Assembly (NCBI RefSeq): GCF_030247195.1
Contig: NC_080672.1
Coordinates: forward strand, 12,338,001-12,402,000
Direction: 5' to 3'
Length of the DNA stretch: 64,000 bases
DNA from: Topomyia yanbarensis
Lineage: Eukaryota > Arthropoda > Insecta > Diptera > Culicidae
Under the pieces are notes generated by a model that was not told the DNA's origin, searched no databases, and saw nothing but the letters and a program-made list of their open reading frames with translations. The translations under genes and the position numbers were made by a program. This document shows, piece after piece, positions 62,697-64,000 of this stretch. Every line of letters begins with the position of its first letter. Position 1 is the stretch's first letter.

Positions 62697-63464
62697 TCGC
62701 TGTTGTGCTATCTTATGACAAGCGCCATTTAGCACATTTCGAGAAAAACGATTTTTAAAGTTTGAGATTGAATACCTTGAAACTTATAAATGGTATAAAC
62801 AATCCAAAGAAGACAATTGATGCTTCTATCTGTTCTGCATTAATCTCTCAAATATTACGAAGATCGGTTGACTATGTTGCGAGTTTTTACTATGAATGTA
62901 AACAAACGTCGCACTCACACGTGTCATAGGCGTGTATTGATGACAAAATTTGTATGACGTGTCATAATCGTGCATGGAAAATTTTCCATAGAAAAAAAAA
63001 CATCACTTTTTAAATTTTATTCATATCTTTGGATTCATATGGTCTATAAACATTCGCTGAAATGCATTTTAAAGAAAATGAGTCAGGGAATCTAGAAAAA
63101 AATGATTATTCTTGATTACAGTGTTGCCAAATATATTTTATTTCCAGTTCAAAACTAAAACTGTGTTTTTCTCACAACTCGTATAATTTTCTTTCGAAAA
63201 TGTTTATGCCATTGTGTTCCTCAGAAATTTTCACACATAAAACCGTCTAAAACTTCAATATAACTTGAGCCAATCCCTAGATATAGTGATTTGAAGCAAA
63301 TAATTCACAATTTCTCATCATGTTTCTAGCTACATCTAAGTAACCAAGTAGAATTTCAAAATTCTGAAAACGCCACTTTGTAGAGATTTTTCAAACAAGT
63401 AATGTGGCATATCTAACTCAGTTTACCCCAAAATGGCGTTTGTCATAAGATAGCACAACAGCGA
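62697..63464. mobile_element. 768-bp MITE with 34-bp terminal inverted repeats
   Basis: The left end TCGCTGTTGTGCTATCTTAT then GACAAGCGCCATTT (62697-62730) is matched by its reverse complement at 63431-63464 with one mismatch. The AT-rich interior has no coding sequence. It lies between the two stem-loop direct repeats. Confidence 0.85.
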
Positions 63465-63867
63465 TGATTTGTTGCTTGCACACGCGCAAGCAATCTGAAA
63501 TTTGCAACAATCTGTTATTTGTTTAAATTTATCCTTCCGAAACAATACAAAAATGGGCAGCTACTTAAAGTACATTTCGAGGCTGAAATTGGTGAAAACC
63601 TGTGATTTATTAAAAAATAATCTTTCGGAAACATAATCCAAAATTCTGCAATGTTTCAGAAAATTGGAGAATGTAGCAACACTGCCAACTAGCGAAAGCC
63701 GTACCAAAAAGAATCCGCAAATTTTTGTTCGTTATTATGCATGAAGGCAGTCCTTCCATCAACGATGCGAAAGTGATAAAAGCCGATGTCACGTTTCAAA
63801 CTATCAGTATTTCAAATTATCTGTTGAAGGGGAAGGTTGTTTGTTTCTTTCCAATTTTAATTATTTA

Positions 63868-64000
63868 TCCGATGTAAGTAGCGCGTGGCTGGAAGAGACG
63901 GCAAACCGTTATTGCGACTGACTGTTGGTTCCATTTCGCATGTTATTTTTGTAAATTAAAAGCCCTTTTCAGGGCTATAACCAACAATGAAGAACAAGTT
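63868..64000 (+). repeat. Direct repeat unit 2 with consensus-like histone 3' stem-loop
   Basis: Carries AGCCCTTTTCAGGGCT (63961-63976): a six-base-pair stem and TTTC loop as in metazoan histone mRNA 3' ends. Upstream sequence is not a histone coding region. The unit runs to the window edge. Confidence 0.65.

Overview
The window looks like insect nuclear DNA, most likely from a culicid mosquito. It is AT-rich, intron-containing and packed with nested transposable elements. The mosquito assignment is an inference from the repeat landscape and the kinase sequence; no search was run. The only convincing host gene is a plus-strand SAD/BRSK-type serine/threonine kinase, the orthologue of Drosophila sff and vertebrate BRSK1/2. 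Twelve coding exons lie between 3623 and 43549, all with GT-AG junctions and a continuous reading frame of 728 codons. They give a kinase domain, a UBA-like segment, a Ser/Pro-rich linker and a KA1-like C-terminal domain. Intron 4 is about 29 kb and interrupts the kinase domain just before the His-Arg-Asp motif. Intron 6 is about 7.5 kb. The exact C-terminus is uncertain (three possible ends).

Layout: 1-1580 is the decayed 5' part of a non-LTR retrotransposon on the minus strand. 1900-3622 is probable promoter and 5' leader. 3623-4823 holds kinase exons 1-4. 4824-33940 is intron 4, filled with inverted-repeat elements, a decayed mariner-like transposase, a tRNA-like foldback, an R1-like retrotransposon lacking its reverse transcriptase, and copies of a dispersed tandem-monomer repeat. 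33941-34380 holds exons 5-6. 34381-41843 is intron 6, also repeat-rich. 41844-43549 holds exons 7-12. 44196-48130 is a nested set of inverted-repeat elements, one carrying six copies of a 13-bp motif.

The most interesting object is 50744-60296, a roughly 9.55-kb DNA transposon bounded by 11-bp inverted termini and GT dinucleotides. It carries two divergently transcribed multi-exon genes. On the minus strand is an EnSpm/CACTA-type transposase in four exons, damaged only by one stop and one apparent 1-nt deletion. On the plus strand is an intact five-exon gene for a 527-residue protein with acidic repeats, a coiled coil and a C-terminal BEN-like domain. This recalls the TnpD/TnpA two-protein arrangement of plant CACTA elements. 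Both subterminal regions are rich in ATCGTA-like motifs. A 1.7-kb piggyBac-like element with TTAA duplications is inserted between the two genes, and it in turn contains a dispersed-repeat insertion.

The last 3 kb hold a mariner-like transposase remnant, a 768-bp inverted-repeat element and two direct repeats that carry a histone-3'-end-like stem-loop.
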